NCBI RefSeq assembly: GCF_003994415.1
Contig: NZ_CP034689.1
Coordinates: forward strand, 6,014,001 to 6,078,000
Source of the DNA: Achromobacter spanius
GTDB lineage: Bacteria; Pseudomonadota; Gammaproteobacteria; Burkholderiales; Burkholderiaceae_B
Length of the DNA: 64,000 bases
Direction: 5' to 3'
Shown here: piece by piece, positions 16,683-25,597 of the stretch
Numbering within the stretch: the stretch's first letter is position 1
Layout of the letters: the number at the start of each line of letters is the position of its first letter
Notes under the pieces: generated by a model
The model's database searches: none
Told to the model about the DNA's origin: nothing
The model's input: the letters and a program-made list of their open reading frames with translations, nothing else
Made by a program: the position numbers and the translations under genes

Positions 16683-18053
16683 GTGGCTCACCTAATCAAG
16701 CTCCCTTCAATTGCCGCCGATACGTCGGACGGCAACCTGCATCAGTGGCTAAAGAAAGAAGGCGACCCGGTTGCCGTCGGCGACGCGCTGGCGGAAATCG
16801 AAACCGAAAAAGCCATAGTCGAAATCAATGCCGAACACGCGGGCGTGCTGGGCCGCATCGTGGTCCCGGCCGGCGCGGCGTCGGTGCCGATCAATACGGT
16901 GATTGGTGTATTGCTGGCCGAGGGCGATGATGTATCGGCAATTGATCGCGTGTTGGCGGAACATGGTGGGACGGCGGCGGGATCGTCGGGTGCTGCCGCG
17001 GCTGCTGCTGGATCGTCGGGCAATACGGCATCAAGTGCTGCGACGTCGGCTGACGCAGCGTCGGCTGCTGTGAAGTCCGATGCCGGAGCGCCGGCCGCCG
17101 GAGCGCCGGCCGCCGGATCGCCGGCCGCCAGATCGCCAGCCGCCAGCACCCCATCCGCGTCTGGCGATGTGCCCGCCTCCAACACCCCCGTCCCCGGCGG
17201 ACGCCTGTTCGCCAGCCCCTTGGCGCGCCGGCTGGCAGCGCAGTGGCATGTGAACTTGCTGGGCGTGACCGGCACAGGCCCACATGGCCGCATCGTGCGC
17301 CGCGATGTCGAATCCGCGCGCGACCGAGCACCCGCTGCCACGACCGTGTCCCCGCCTTCGTCGACCCGCCCCGCTGCCCGCCGTGTGCCGCACACCGGCA
17401 TGCGCCGCGCCATCGCCCGCCGCCTGACCGAAAGCAAGCAGAACGTGCCGCACTTCTACCTGTCGGTGGACTGCAAGATGGACGCGCTGCTGGCGTTGCG
17501 CTCGCAAGCCAATCAAGGCGGCGCGGTGAAGCTGTCGGTCAACGACTTCATCGTGCGCGCCGCCGCGCTGGCGCTGCGCGAAGTGCCTGAAGTGAATGTC
17601 AGTTGGCACGACGACGCCATCGAATACCACGCGGGCGCCGACATCTCAGTGGCCGTCGCCACCGACGGCGGTCTCGTCACGCCCATCGTGCGCGACGCCG
17701 ACGTGAAGCCGCTGTCGGCCATCGCCGCCGAAATCGTCGAACTGGCCGGCCGCGCCAAGGTCAGCCGCTTGAAGCCCGAGGAATTCACGGGCGGATCGCT
17801 TACCGTCAGCAACCTGGGCATGTACGGCATCAGCCAGTTCGCCGCCATCATCAACCCGCCGCAGGCCGCCATCCTGGCCGTGGGCGCGGCCGAACGCCGG
17901 CCTGTCGTGGGCGAGAACGGCGAGCTGGTGGCGGCCACCGTCATGACGGTGACCTTGTCGGCTGACCACCGCGCGGTGGACGGCGCGGTCGGCGCACGCT
18001 GGCTGGCGGCCTTGCGCACGCTGATCGAAAACCCCGTGCGGATTTTGCTGTGA
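16683..18053 (+). CDS. dihydrolipoamide acyltransferase (E2)
   Basis: E2 is the core of the complex. The lipoyl domain covers residues 1-78, with the lipoyl-lysine at Lys43 in ETEKA. A long Ala/Ser/Pro-rich linker holds 15-bp DNA repeats. The peripheral E1/E3-binding domain is SPLARRLAAQW...GPHGRIVRRDV near 180-215. The catalytic domain ends with the DHRAVDG motif. It has 456 residues. The start is GTG at 16683, directly after the VOC gene; no in-frame ATG is near. Confidence 0.88.
   Translation: MAHLIKLPSIAADTSDGNLHQWLKKEGDPVAVGDALAEIETEKAIVEINAEHAGVLGRIVVPAGAASVPINTVIGVLLAEGDDVSAIDRVLAEHGGTAAGSSGAAAAAAGSSGNTASSAATSADAASAAVKSDAGAPAAGAPAAGSPAARSPAASTPSASGDVPASNTPVPGGRLFASPLARRLAAQWHVNLLGVTGTGPHGRIVRRDVESARDRAPAATTVSPPSSTRPAARRVPHTGMRRAIARRLTESKQNVPHFYLSVDCKMDALLALRSQANQGGAVKLSVNDFIVRAAALALREVPEVNVSWHDDAIEYHAGADISVAVATDGGLVTPIVRDADVKPLSAIAAEIVELAGRAKVSRLKPEEFTGGSLTVSNLGMYGISQFAAIINPPQAAILAVGAAERRPVVGENGELVAATVMTVTLSADHRAVDGAVGARWLAALRTLIENPVRILL
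17082..17141 (+). repeat. 15-bp repeats in the E2 linker
   Basis: Four units of the type GCCGGAtCGCCGGCC encode (A)GAPA/(A)GSPA. The 15-mer GGCCGCCGGATCGCC at 17108-17122 is identical to the unit repeated at 44267-44326 on the opposite strand, 27 kb away. Confidence 0.8.
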
Positions 18054-18061
18054 GGTCGGTG

Positions 18062-18106
18062 ATGACGAAAACGGATGCGGATTTTTTGCTGCGAGGCCCG
18101 CGATGA
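18062..18106 (+). other. 14-codon leader frame duplicated from the lpdA start
   Basis: ATG at 18062 has GAGG six bases upstream and encodes MTKTDADFLLRGPR, then stops at TGA overlapping the lpdA ATG (ATGA). The DNA around both starts is a 41-bp tandem duplication (18041 onward and 18080 onward) covering the end of E2, the RBS and the first lpdA codons. It may couple lpdA translation to E2, or simply be a scar. Confidence 0.4.
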
Positions 18107-19536
18107 CGAAGACTGAGTTTGATCTGATCGTCGTGGGCGGCGGCCCCGGCGGCTACGTCGCCGCCATTCGCGCCGCGCAACTGGGCATGTCGGTGGCGCT
18201 GGTGGAACGCGCCGAGCTGGGCGGCATCTGCCTGAACTGGGGCTGCATTCCCACCAAGGCGCTGTTGCACAGCGCGACGGTGCTGCGCGCCTGCCAGGAA
18301 GCCTCGCACTACGGCGTAACGGGTTCAGGCGAGGCACGCGCCGACCTTGCCGCCATGGTGGCAAGGTCACGCAAGGTGGCGGGCCGGCTGGGCCAGGGCG
18401 TTGCACACCTGATGAAGAAGAACGGCGTGACGGTGTTCGCGGCCACGGCAAAGTTGGCGGGCGCGGGCAAGCTGGCGCTAGACAACGGTACGACGCTGAC
18501 GGGCAAACAGTCGATCGCCAACGGCACCACGCTGACGGCCAAGCACATCATTCTGGCGACCGGCGCGCGTGCCCGAGAACTACCCGCGTTACCAGTGGGC
18601 GAACGCATCTGGACCTATCGCCAGGCCTTGACGCCGGACGCGATCCCGAAGTCCTTGCTGGTGGTGGGTGCCGGCGCCATTGGAGCAGAGTTCGCCAGCT
18701 TCTACCGCGCCATCGGATCTGAAGTCACGCTGATCGACATGACGCCCGAAATCCTGCCGCAAGAAGACGCGGAGATCTCGCAGTTGGCACGCAAGGCATT
18801 TGAGAAGCAAGGCATCCGCGTGCTGACGCAATGCGCCGTCACGGCGTCTGCGTTGACCAACACGGGCGTCAAGGTCACGCTGGAACAGCAAGGCAAGAAG
18901 ACGGAACTTGAAGTAGACCGTGTCATCGTTGCGGCCGGCATCGTGGGGAACGTGGAAAACCTGGGGCTGGAGCAAACGCGTGTGAGGGTCGAAAAAGCCC
19001 ACATCGTCACCGACGGTTTTTGCCGCACGGACGAACCGGGCATCTACGCCATCGGCGACGTGGCCGGCGCACCCTGGCTGGCCCACAAGGCCAGCCACGA
19101 AGCCGTGCTGTGCGTGGAAGCCATTGCCGGCAAAGCCGTCCACGCCATCGACCCCCTGCGCATTCCCGCCTGCACGTATTCGTATCCGCAAGTGGCCAGC
19201 ATCGGCATGACGGAAGCCCGTGCGCGCGAACACGCGAAGGCGCATGGCGGCGACATCCGCGTCGGCAAATTCAGCTTCGCGGGCAACGGCAAGGCCATCG
19301 CCATGGGCGAAGACCAGGGCCTGGTGAAGACGGTGTTCGATGCAAAATCGGGAGAATTGCTGGGCGCCCACATCATCCACCCGGAAGCGTCAGAGCTGAT
19401 CACGGGCTACGGCGTGGCAACCTCATTGGAGGCGACCGAGGAAGATCTGATGCACACCGTTTTCGCACACCCGACCTTGTCGGAAACACTGCACGAATCG
19501 GTATTAAACGCGTTTGGACGGGCGCTGCATGGGTAA
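18103..19536 (+). CDS. lpdA: dihydrolipoamide dehydrogenase (E3)
   Basis: This FAD enzyme re-oxidises the lipoyl groups with NAD. The FAD motif GGGPGGYVAA is at residues 12-21 and the redox disulfide is Cys43 and Cys48 in GGICLNWGCIPTK. The second Rossmann motif is VVGAGAIGAEF. The C-terminal His-Glu pair is in HAHPTLSETLHE (here FAHPTLSE). It has 477 residues. A 12-residue internal duplication (NGTTLTGKQSIA / NGTTLTAK near 127-145) makes a surface loop longer than usual. It is the last gene of the operon; a dispersed repeat begins nine bases later. Confidence 0.9.
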   Translation: MTKTEFDLIVVGGGPGGYVAAIRAAQLGMSVALVERAELGGICLNWGCIPTKALLHSATVLRACQEASHYGVTGSGEARADLAAMVARSRKVAGRLGQGVAHLMKKNGVTVFAATAKLAGAGKLALDNGTTLTGKQSIANGTTLTAKHIILATGARARELPALPVGERIWTYRQALTPDAIPKSLLVVGAGAIGAEFASFYRAIGSEVTLIDMTPEILPQEDAEISQLARKAFEKQGIRVLTQCAVTASALTNTGVKVTLEQQGKKTELEVDRVIVAAGIVGNVENLGLEQTRVRVEKAHIVTDGFCRTDEPGIYAIGDVAGAPWLAHKASHEAVLCVEAIAGKAVHAIDPLRIPACTYSYPQVASIGMTEARAREHAKAHGGDIRVGKFSFAGNGKAIAMGEDQGLVKTVFDAKSGELLGAHIIHPEASELITGYGVATSLEATEEDLMHTVFAHPTLSETLHESVLNAFGRALHG

Positions 19537-19544
19537 GATCGCCT

Positions 19545-19609
19545 GATGGGTTCCGCGCGATCAGCGTCCGCCCACCGGTGACATGCAACACGCGCTGCAC
19601 CCATCCTAC
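19545..19609 (+). repeat. single forward copy of the 65-bp element
   Basis: It starts GATGGGTTCCGCGCGAT and ends GCGCTGCACCCATCCTAC, nine bases after the lpdA stop. It faces the tandem array that begins 20 bases further on, so the two can form a long inverted repeat. Confidence 0.85.
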
Positions 19610-19628
19610 AAAGGAACGGCCAGCCCAC

Positions 19629-21057
19629 GTAGGATGGGTGCAGCGCGGCACCACAACCAAAAGCAAAGCAACCGCCCATCGCGCAAAACCCATCAGCAAG
19701 CGCATGAGCACCACCGTCGATGGACACGACGATAAGAAACCCAACCATCACCCGTAGGATGGGTGCAGCGCGGCACCACCGTCAAAATCAAGCAACCATC
19801 CATCGCGCGAAACCCATCAACAAGCGCATGAGCACCGCCGTTGATGGACACGACGATAAGAAACCCAACCACCACCCGTAGGATGGGTGCAGCGCGGCAC
19901 CATCGTCAAAATCAAGCAACCATCCATCGCGCGAAACCCATCAGCAAGCGCATTAAGCACCGCCGTTGATGGACACGACGATAAGAAACCCAACCATCAC
20001 CCGTAGGATGGGTGCAGCGCGGCACCATCGTCAAAATCAAGCAACCATCCATCGCGCGAAACCCATCAGCAAACGCATGAGCACCGCCGTCGATGCATAC
20101 GACGGTAAACAACCACCACCCGTAGGATGGGTGCAGCGCGGCACCACCGTCAGAATCAAGCAACCATCCATCGCGCGAAACCCATCAACAAGCGCATTAA
20201 GCACCGCCGTTGATGGACACGACGATAAGAAACCCAACCACCACCCGTAGGATGGGTGCAGCGCGGCACCACCGTCAAAATCAAGCAACCGTCCATCGCG
20301 CGAAACCCATCAACAAGCGCATTAAGCACCGCCGTTGATGGACACGACGATAAGAAACCCAACCACCACCCGTAGGATGGGTGCAGCGCGGCACCATCGT
20401 CAAAATCAAGCAACCGTCCATCGCGCGAAACCCATCAGCAAACGCATGAGCACCGCCGTTGATGGACACGACGATAAGAAACCCAACCATCACCCGTAGG
20501 ATGGGTGCAGCGCGGCACCACCGTCAAAATCAAGCAACCGTCCATCGCGCGAAACCCATCAGCAAACGCATGAGCACCGCCGTTGATGGACACGACGACA
20601 AGAAACCCAACCATCACCCGTAGGATGGGTGCAGCGCGGCACCATCGTCAAAATCAAGCAACCGTCCATCGCGCGAAACCCATCAACAAGCGCATTAAGC
20701 ACCGCCGTTGATGGACACGACGATAAGAAACCCAACCACCACCCGTAGGATGGGTGCAGCGCGGCACCATCGTCAAAATCAAGCAACCGTCCATCGCGCG
20801 AAACCCATCAGCAAACGCATGAGCACCGCCGTTGATGGACACGACGATAAGAAACCCAACCATCACCCGTAGGATGGGTGCAGCGCGGCACCACCGTCAA
20901 AATCAAGCAAACATCCATCGCGCGAAACCCATCAGCAAGCGCATCAGCACCACCGTCGATGGACACGACGACAAGAAACCCAACCATCACCCGTAGGATG
21001 GGTGCAGCGCGGCACCACCGTCAAAATCAAGCAAACATCCATCGCGCGAAACCCATC
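19629..21057 (-). repeat. tandem array of 12 copies of a 124-bp unit
   Basis: The motif TAGGATGGGTGCAGCGCGG begins at 19630, 19755, 19879, 20004, 20123, 20248, 20373, 20497, 20621, 20746, 20870 and 20994. Period is 124 or 125 bp, with one unit of 119. Each unit is the 65-bp dispersed element plus a spacer of about 59 bp containing GCCGTTGATGGACACGACGA. The 124/125 difference comes from two spacer types (GCATGAGC and GCATTAAGC). The last copy ends at the stop codon of the LysR gene. Frames read through the array on both strands only because it is repetitive; I see no gene in it. Confidence 0.95.
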
Positions 21058-21937
21058 ACACCCGCCCCGCAAAAAAATCCAAAAAGCACGCAATCCGTCG
21101 CGACAATTGCGTATTCCGGTGGTACACCGCGTGCATCGGTTGCAGCTGATCGCTGTATACCCCTTCCATCACCTTCACCAACCGCCCCGCTGCAATATCC
21201 TCGCGCACGACGAAATCAGACAGGCAAGCGATGCCCACTCCCCGCAGCGCCAACTGCCGCTGCGTCTCGCCACTAGACGTCGCCAAGGTCGGCGTCGCCT
21301 GATAGCTGGTTCCGCCCGCATGCTTCAGCGGCCACAGGTTCAGGCTTTCGGGCTGTGTAAAACCCAGCACCTCATGCCTGGCCAAATCCTCCACCGTTTC
21401 CGGCGCCCCATGCCGGGCGATGTATTCCGGGCTGGCCATCATCCAGCGCGGTGACGGCCTCAGGACGCGCGCATGGAGCGTGGAATCCGTCAGCGGCCCC
21501 ATACGAATCGCGATATCCGTGCGGTGCTCCATCAAATCCACGATGCGGTCGTTGCTGGTCAGCTCCAGCGATATTTCGGGATATTCCCGCCGGAACTCCC
21601 CCACGTGCGGCACCACGCAATGCAGCATCACCGGCACCGACGCGTCCACCCGCAAGCGTCCCGCCGGCCGCTGATGCACCATCCGCATGCACTCCTCGGC
21701 TTCTTCCAACGACGCCACGATCTGCCGCGCCTTGGGCAGGAAATGCGCGCCCTCTTCCGTCAGCTCCATGCGTCTTGTGGTGCGGTTAAGCAGCATCACG
21801 CCAAGGTCCTCTTCCAGCCGCGACAGCGCGCGGCTGACACCTGATGCGGTCTGGCCCAGGAGTTCAGCGGCGGCGCTGAGAGACCCCGCGTCCACCACCC
21901 CCAGGAACACGCGCAATGCGTCGGAATTCAAAGCCAT
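21056..21937 (-). CDS. LysR-family transcriptional regulator
   Basis: A 293-residue LysR protein. The helix-turn-helix is at about residues 5-60 (FLGVVDAGSLSAAAELLGQTASGVSRALSRLEEDLG) and the ligand domain starts at about 92. The Asn/Thr-rich NRTTRRMELTEEG stretch is typical of the DmlR/CrgA branch. The stop codon lies in the last bases of the tandem array. Upstream is the 3' end of ilvD on the same strand, so no divergent target is visible. Confidence 0.85.
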   Translation of the reverse strand: MALNSDALRVFLGVVDAGSLSAAAELLGQTASGVSRALSRLEEDLGVMLLNRTTRRMELTEEGAHFLPKARQIVASLEEAEECMRMVHQRPAGRLRVDASVPVMLHCVVPHVGEFRREYPEISLELTSNDRIVDLMEHRTDIAIRMGPLTDSTLHARVLRPSPRWMMASPEYIARHGAPETVEDLARHEVLGFTQPESLNLWPLKHAGGTSYQATPTLATSSGETQRQLALRGVGIACLSDFVVREDIAAGRLVKVMEGVYSDQLQPMHAVYHRNTQLSRRIACFLDFFAGRV

Positions 21938-22048
21938 GTGAAGCGTCCTTACGCTCGAAAAACAGCTGATCTACTGTGTGGGGAATTTACAGCTTTAATG
22001 CACTACCCCGCAGCGGCATCCCGCATCCACACTGCTGCCGCGCCAGCC

Positions 22049-22080
22049 CAAAAAAAACGGCGCCCCCAAAGGGCGCCGCT
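22049..22080 (-). terminator. intrinsic terminator of ilvD
   Basis: Read on the minus strand, GGCGCCC-TTTGG-GGGCGCC forms a 7-bp GC stem followed by a run of eight U. It begins about 25 bases after the ilvD stop. Confidence 0.85.
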
Positions 22081-22101
22081 TCCCGCATCAACCAAACCCG
22101 A

Positions 22102-23970
22102 TCAACGCTTGGCTTTCTGCTTCAACTGCGACAGGTCACGCACCGCGCCGCGATCAGCAGACGTGGCCAACGCCGCATAAGCCTGCAAGGCTTGCGACAC
22201 GACACGTTCACGTCCGACCGGTTCCCAGCCATCCGCGCGCGCATCCATCGCGGCGCGGCGGCGGGCCAGTTCTTCGTCGGACACAGCCAGGTGCATCTTG
22301 CGATTCGGGATGTCGATTTCGATCACATCGCCTTCTTCCACCAAACCAATCGTGCCGCCCTCGGCCGCTTCCGGCGAGGCGTGGCCGATCACCAGGCCCG
22401 ACGATCCGCCCGAAAAACGGCCATCGGTGAACAGCGCGCAGGTCTTGCCCAGGCCCTTGGACTTCAGGTACGACGTGGGGTACAGCATTTCCTGCATGCC
22501 CGGGCCGCCCTTGGGGCCTTCGTAGCGGATCACGACCACGTCGCCCGCCACGATCTTGTCGCCCAGGATGCCTTCAACGGCGTCGTCCTGGCTTTCGAAC
22601 ACGCGGGCGCGGCCCGTGAAGACCCATTGCGATTCGTCCACGCCGGCCGTCTTGACGATGCAACCCTTCTCGGCCAGGTTGCCGTACAGCACGGCCAGGC
22701 CGCCGTCCTTGGAATAGGCGTTTTCCTTGCTGCGGATGCAGCCCGTCTGGCGGTCCGTGTCCAGCGTCAGGAAGGTGGCGTCCTGGCTGAAAGCGACCGT
22801 GGTGGGGATGCCGCCGGGAGCCGCGCGGTAGAACTTCTGCGCTTCTTCGCCCGCGCCGCCGGCCACGTCCCACTTCTGGATGGCGTTGCCCAGCGTGCCG
22901 CTGTGCACGTTGCCGCACGACAGATCCAGCAGATCGGCGCGCGCCAGTTCGCCCAGGATGCCCAGGATGCCGCCCGCGCGGTGCACGTCTTCAATGTGGT
23001 ACTTGTCGGTGGCGGGCGCCGCCTTGCACAGGCAGGGCACCTTGCGCGAAATGCGGTCGATGTCGGCCATGGTGAAGTCCACGCCCGCTTCCTGCGCGGC
23101 AGCCAGCAAGTGCAGCACGGTATTCGTCGAACCGCCCATGGCCACGTCTAGCGCCATCGCGTTCTGGAATGCGCTCTTGGTGGCGATGTTGCGCGGCAGA
23201 ACCGATTCGTCTTCTTCCACGTAGTAGCGGCGGCACAGGTCAACCACCAGGCGGCCGGCTTGTTCGAACAAGCCCTTGCGCCAGGCGTGGGTAGCAACAA
23301 TAGTGCCGTTACCCGGCAGCGCCAGGCCGATGGCTTCGGTCAGGCAGTTCATCGAGTTGGCGGTGAACATGCCGGAACAGGAGCCGCACGTCGGGCAGGC
23401 GCTGCGTTCCACTTCGGCGACTTCGGCGTCCGACACCTTCGGGTCGGCTGCCTTGATCATGGCGTCGATCAGGTCGATCTTGGCGATGACCTGGCCATCG
23501 GTGGGCGACTTGACCTTGCCGGCTTCCATCGGACCGCCAGACACGAACACGACCGGAATGTTCAGGCGCATGGCGGCCATCAGCATGCCCGGGGTGATCT
23601 TGTCGCAGTTCGAAATGCAGACCATGGCGTCGGCGCAGTGCGCGTTGACCATGTATTCGACCGAGTCGGCGATGAGTTCGCGCGACGGCAGCGAATACAG
23701 CATGCCGCCGTGGCCCATGGCGATGCCGTCATCGACGGCGATCGTGTTGAATTCCTTGGCGACGCCGCCGGCGGCTTCGATTTCCTTGGCGACCAGCGCG
23801 CCCAGGTCGCGCAGGTGCACGTGGCCCGGCACGAACTGCGTGAAGGAGTTCACCACCGCGATAATCGGCTTGCCGAAATCACCGTCCTTCATGCCAGTGG
23901 CGCGCCACAGGGCGCGGGCGCCGGCCATGTTGCGGCCGTGGGTCGATGTGCGGGAACGGTAGTGCGGCAT
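22102..23970 (-). CDS. ilvD: dihydroxy-acid dehydratase
   Basis: This enzyme converts 2,3-dihydroxy-isovalerate and 2,3-dihydroxy-3-methylvalerate to the 2-oxo acids in valine, leucine and isoleucine synthesis. The iron-sulfur cysteines are in CISNCDKITPGM near residue 120 and in CPTCGSCSGMFTANSMNC near 195. At 622 residues it is the long, E. coli-like form with a [4Fe-4S] cluster. It is monocistronic between its own terminator and a LysR gene on the same strand. Confidence 0.97.
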   Translation of the reverse strand: MPHYRSRTSTHGRNMAGARALWRATGMKDGDFGKPIIAVVNSFTQFVPGHVHLRDLGALVAKEIEAAGGVAKEFNTIAVDDGIAMGHGGMLYSLPSRELIADSVEYMVNAHCADAMVCISNCDKITPGMLMAAMRLNIPVVFVSGGPMEAGKVKSPTDGQVIAKIDLIDAMIKAADPKVSDAEVAEVERSACPTCGSCSGMFTANSMNCLTEAIGLALPGNGTIVATHAWRKGLFEQAGRLVVDLCRRYYVEEDESVLPRNIATKSAFQNAMALDVAMGGSTNTVLHLLAAAQEAGVDFTMADIDRISRKVPCLCKAAPATDKYHIEDVHRAGGILGILGELARADLLDLSCGNVHSGTLGNAIQKWDVAGGAGEEAQKFYRAAPGGIPTTVAFSQDATFLTLDTDRQTGCIRSKENAYSKDGGLAVLYGNLAEKGCIVKTAGVDESQWVFTGRARVFESQDDAVEGILGDKIVAGDVVVIRYEGPKGGPGMQEMLYPTSYLKSKGLGKTCALFTDGRFSGGSSGLVIGHASPEAAEGGTIGLVEEGDVIEIDIPNRKMHLAVSDEELARRRAAMDARADGWEPVGRERVVSQALQAYAALATSADRGAVRDLSQLKQKAKR

Positions 23971-24047
23971 GATTTGTCTCGAGTGCTGTTAGCGTGGCGG
24001 CAAAACGCTAAATAATACGCTGGATCGGGGCGGCACAGGCCGGACCC

Positions 24048-24947
24048 TCATTCCCGCATCGCCAGCAGCGCCTCTTGCAGATGACGCAGACCACGGCTAA
24101 GCGGCTTGTCGCGGCGCATCACGATGGCCAGTTCGCGCGACAGGCGGGGCGTCAGCGAGTGCACCGCCAGCGCATCGCGCTGCCCCGCGCCCGACACCGC
24201 CAGCTTGGGCAGCACCGCGCAGCCCAGCCCGGCCGCCACGATCTCCTTCATGGCTTCGGTGCTGCCTAGCTCCATGAAGGGCTTGGCCGCCATGCCCGCT
24301 GCTTCGAACCAGTCGTCCACCAAACGGCGCGTGCGGGCACCGGGCTCAAACAGCACAAGCGGCCACGGCGCCAATGCCTGCGGCGTCACCTGAGCGGGAA
24401 TGGAGGCCGCGTCGCGGGCGGGGAAGATCGCCACGAATTCGTCTTCGATCAGCGGCGTCACCTGAAACATCCGGCCCGGCGCGGGCAGGGTCACCAGCCC
24501 CATGTCCAGCGTGTTGTTCTCCAGCCCACGCAGCATGTCAGCCGTGTTGCCGGTGCTGGCCACGATGTCCAGCGCGGGAAAGCGGCGGCGCAACTGCGCC
24601 AGCACTGGGGGCAGCAGATAGGTGCAGGCGGTGGCGCCCGTGCCCAGCCGGATGCGGCCGGACACCTGCGAGGCATGCGCCGTCATGGCTTGCTCGGCCT
24701 GCGCCAGCGCGGCGTCGATCACGCGGATATGGGTCAGCAGTTCCAGCCCCGCCGCCGTTGGCCCGGCACGGCGGCCCACCCGTTCGACAAGCTTCAAGCC
24801 AAAACGCCTTTCCAACTGGCGCACCTGCAGGCTGACCGCCGGCTGGGTCACGCCCCCGCGCTCGGCCGCGGCCGAGAAACTGCCCAGCTCAATGACCTGC
24901 GCGAAGAGGCGCAGATGGTCCAGGTTCAAACCGCGCATGGCGTCCAC
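24048..24947 (-). CDS. LysR-family transcriptional regulator
   Basis: The helix-turn-helix is at about residues 10-65 (LFAQVIELGSFSAAAERGGVTQPAVSLQVRQLERR), and the effector domain begins near 95 (GRIRLGTGATACTYLLPPVL). It has 299 residues. MRGLNLDHL, three codons in, is an alternative start. It is divergent from the acetyltransferase-MFS pair, its most likely target. The intervening 100 bases are AT-rich. Confidence 0.85.
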   Translation of the reverse strand: MDAMRGLNLDHLRLFAQVIELGSFSAAAERGGVTQPAVSLQVRQLERRFGLKLVERVGRRAGPTAAGLELLTHIRVIDAALAQAEQAMTAHASQVSGRIRLGTGATACTYLLPPVLAQLRRRFPALDIVASTGNTADMLRGLENNTLDMGLVTLPAPGRMFQVTPLIEDEFVAIFPARDAASIPAQVTPQALAPWPLVLFEPGARTRRLVDDWFEAAGMAAKPFMELGSTEAMKEIVAAGLGCAVLPKLAVSGAGQRDALAVHSLTPRLSRELAIVMRRDKPLSRGLRHLQEALLAMRE

Positions 24948-25051
24948 CCAAAGTTTTGCTTATGCAAATCATAATCTTCCAAAGCTTTATTTATGAATTG
25001 TTTAGCACCACACTGGCGGCTGGATTTTCCTTTCGATCTTTCGGCCCTGAT

Positions 25052-25597
25052 ATGTCGCCCCACACCCCCATCGTCCTGATCCGCGACAGCGCGGAAGCAG
25101 ACCTGCCCGCCATCAAGACCATCTACGCCCACCACGTTGAACACGGCACCTCCTCGTTCGAGCTGGAACCGCCTTCCATCGCCGAAATGCGGCAGCGCCG
25201 CGCGGGCGTATTGGAAAAGGACATGCCGCACCTGGTGGCCGAGATCAACGGCGAGGTCGTCGGCTATGCCTACGTCACCCCCTACCGGCCGCGCCCCGCA
25301 TACCGGCACACGGTCGAGGACTCGGTCTACGTCAAGGCTGGCCGCGCGGGCTTGGGCATCGGCGGCAAGCTGCTGGCTGAGTTGATCGCACGCTGCACCG
25401 CGGCGGGTTGGCGTCAGATGCTGGCGGTGGTGGGTGACAGCCGCAACGCCGCGTCGCTGGCGCTGCACGCCAGCCAGGGCTTTCATCCGGTGGGCACGCT
25501 GCGCTCGGTGGGCCACAAACATGGGGAATGGCGCGACACCGTACTGATGCAGCGCAGCCTGGGCGAAGGCGACAGCACGCCGCCGCAGCGCCCGTGA
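25052..25597 (+). CDS. GNAT acetyltransferase, phosphinothricin/methionine-sulfoximine type
   Basis: A 181-residue N-acetyltransferase. The acetyl-CoA loop is AGRAGLGIGGKLL near residue 92, and the RPAYRHTVEDSVYV stretch marks the PAT/YncA branch that acetylates glutamate analogues such as methionine sulfoximine or phosphinothricin. A longer frame begins at 24956, but the ATG at 25052 matches the family start. Its stop overlaps the GTG start of the MFS gene. Confidence 0.8.
   Translation: MSPHTPIVLIRDSAEADLPAIKTIYAHHVEHGTSSFELEPPSIAEMRQRRAGVLEKDMPHLVAEINGEVVGYAYVTPYRPRPAYRHTVEDSVYVKAGRAGLGIGGKLLAELIARCTAAGWRQMLAVVGDSRNAASLALHASQGFHPVGTLRSVGHKHGEWRDTVLMQRSLGEGDSTPPQRP

Noticed and set aside
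19693..20990. A ladder of 60-85-residue minus-strand frames and plus-strand frames through the tandem array
   Set aside because: They are near-identical translations of the 124-bp repeat, none has a ribosome binding site of its own kind, and they shift with the 124/125-bp unit lengths. Repetitive DNA explains them.
19629..21057. CRISPR array
   Set aside because: The whole 124-bp unit is conserved, with no unique spacers and no cas genes. The repeated core also occurs singly elsewhere.
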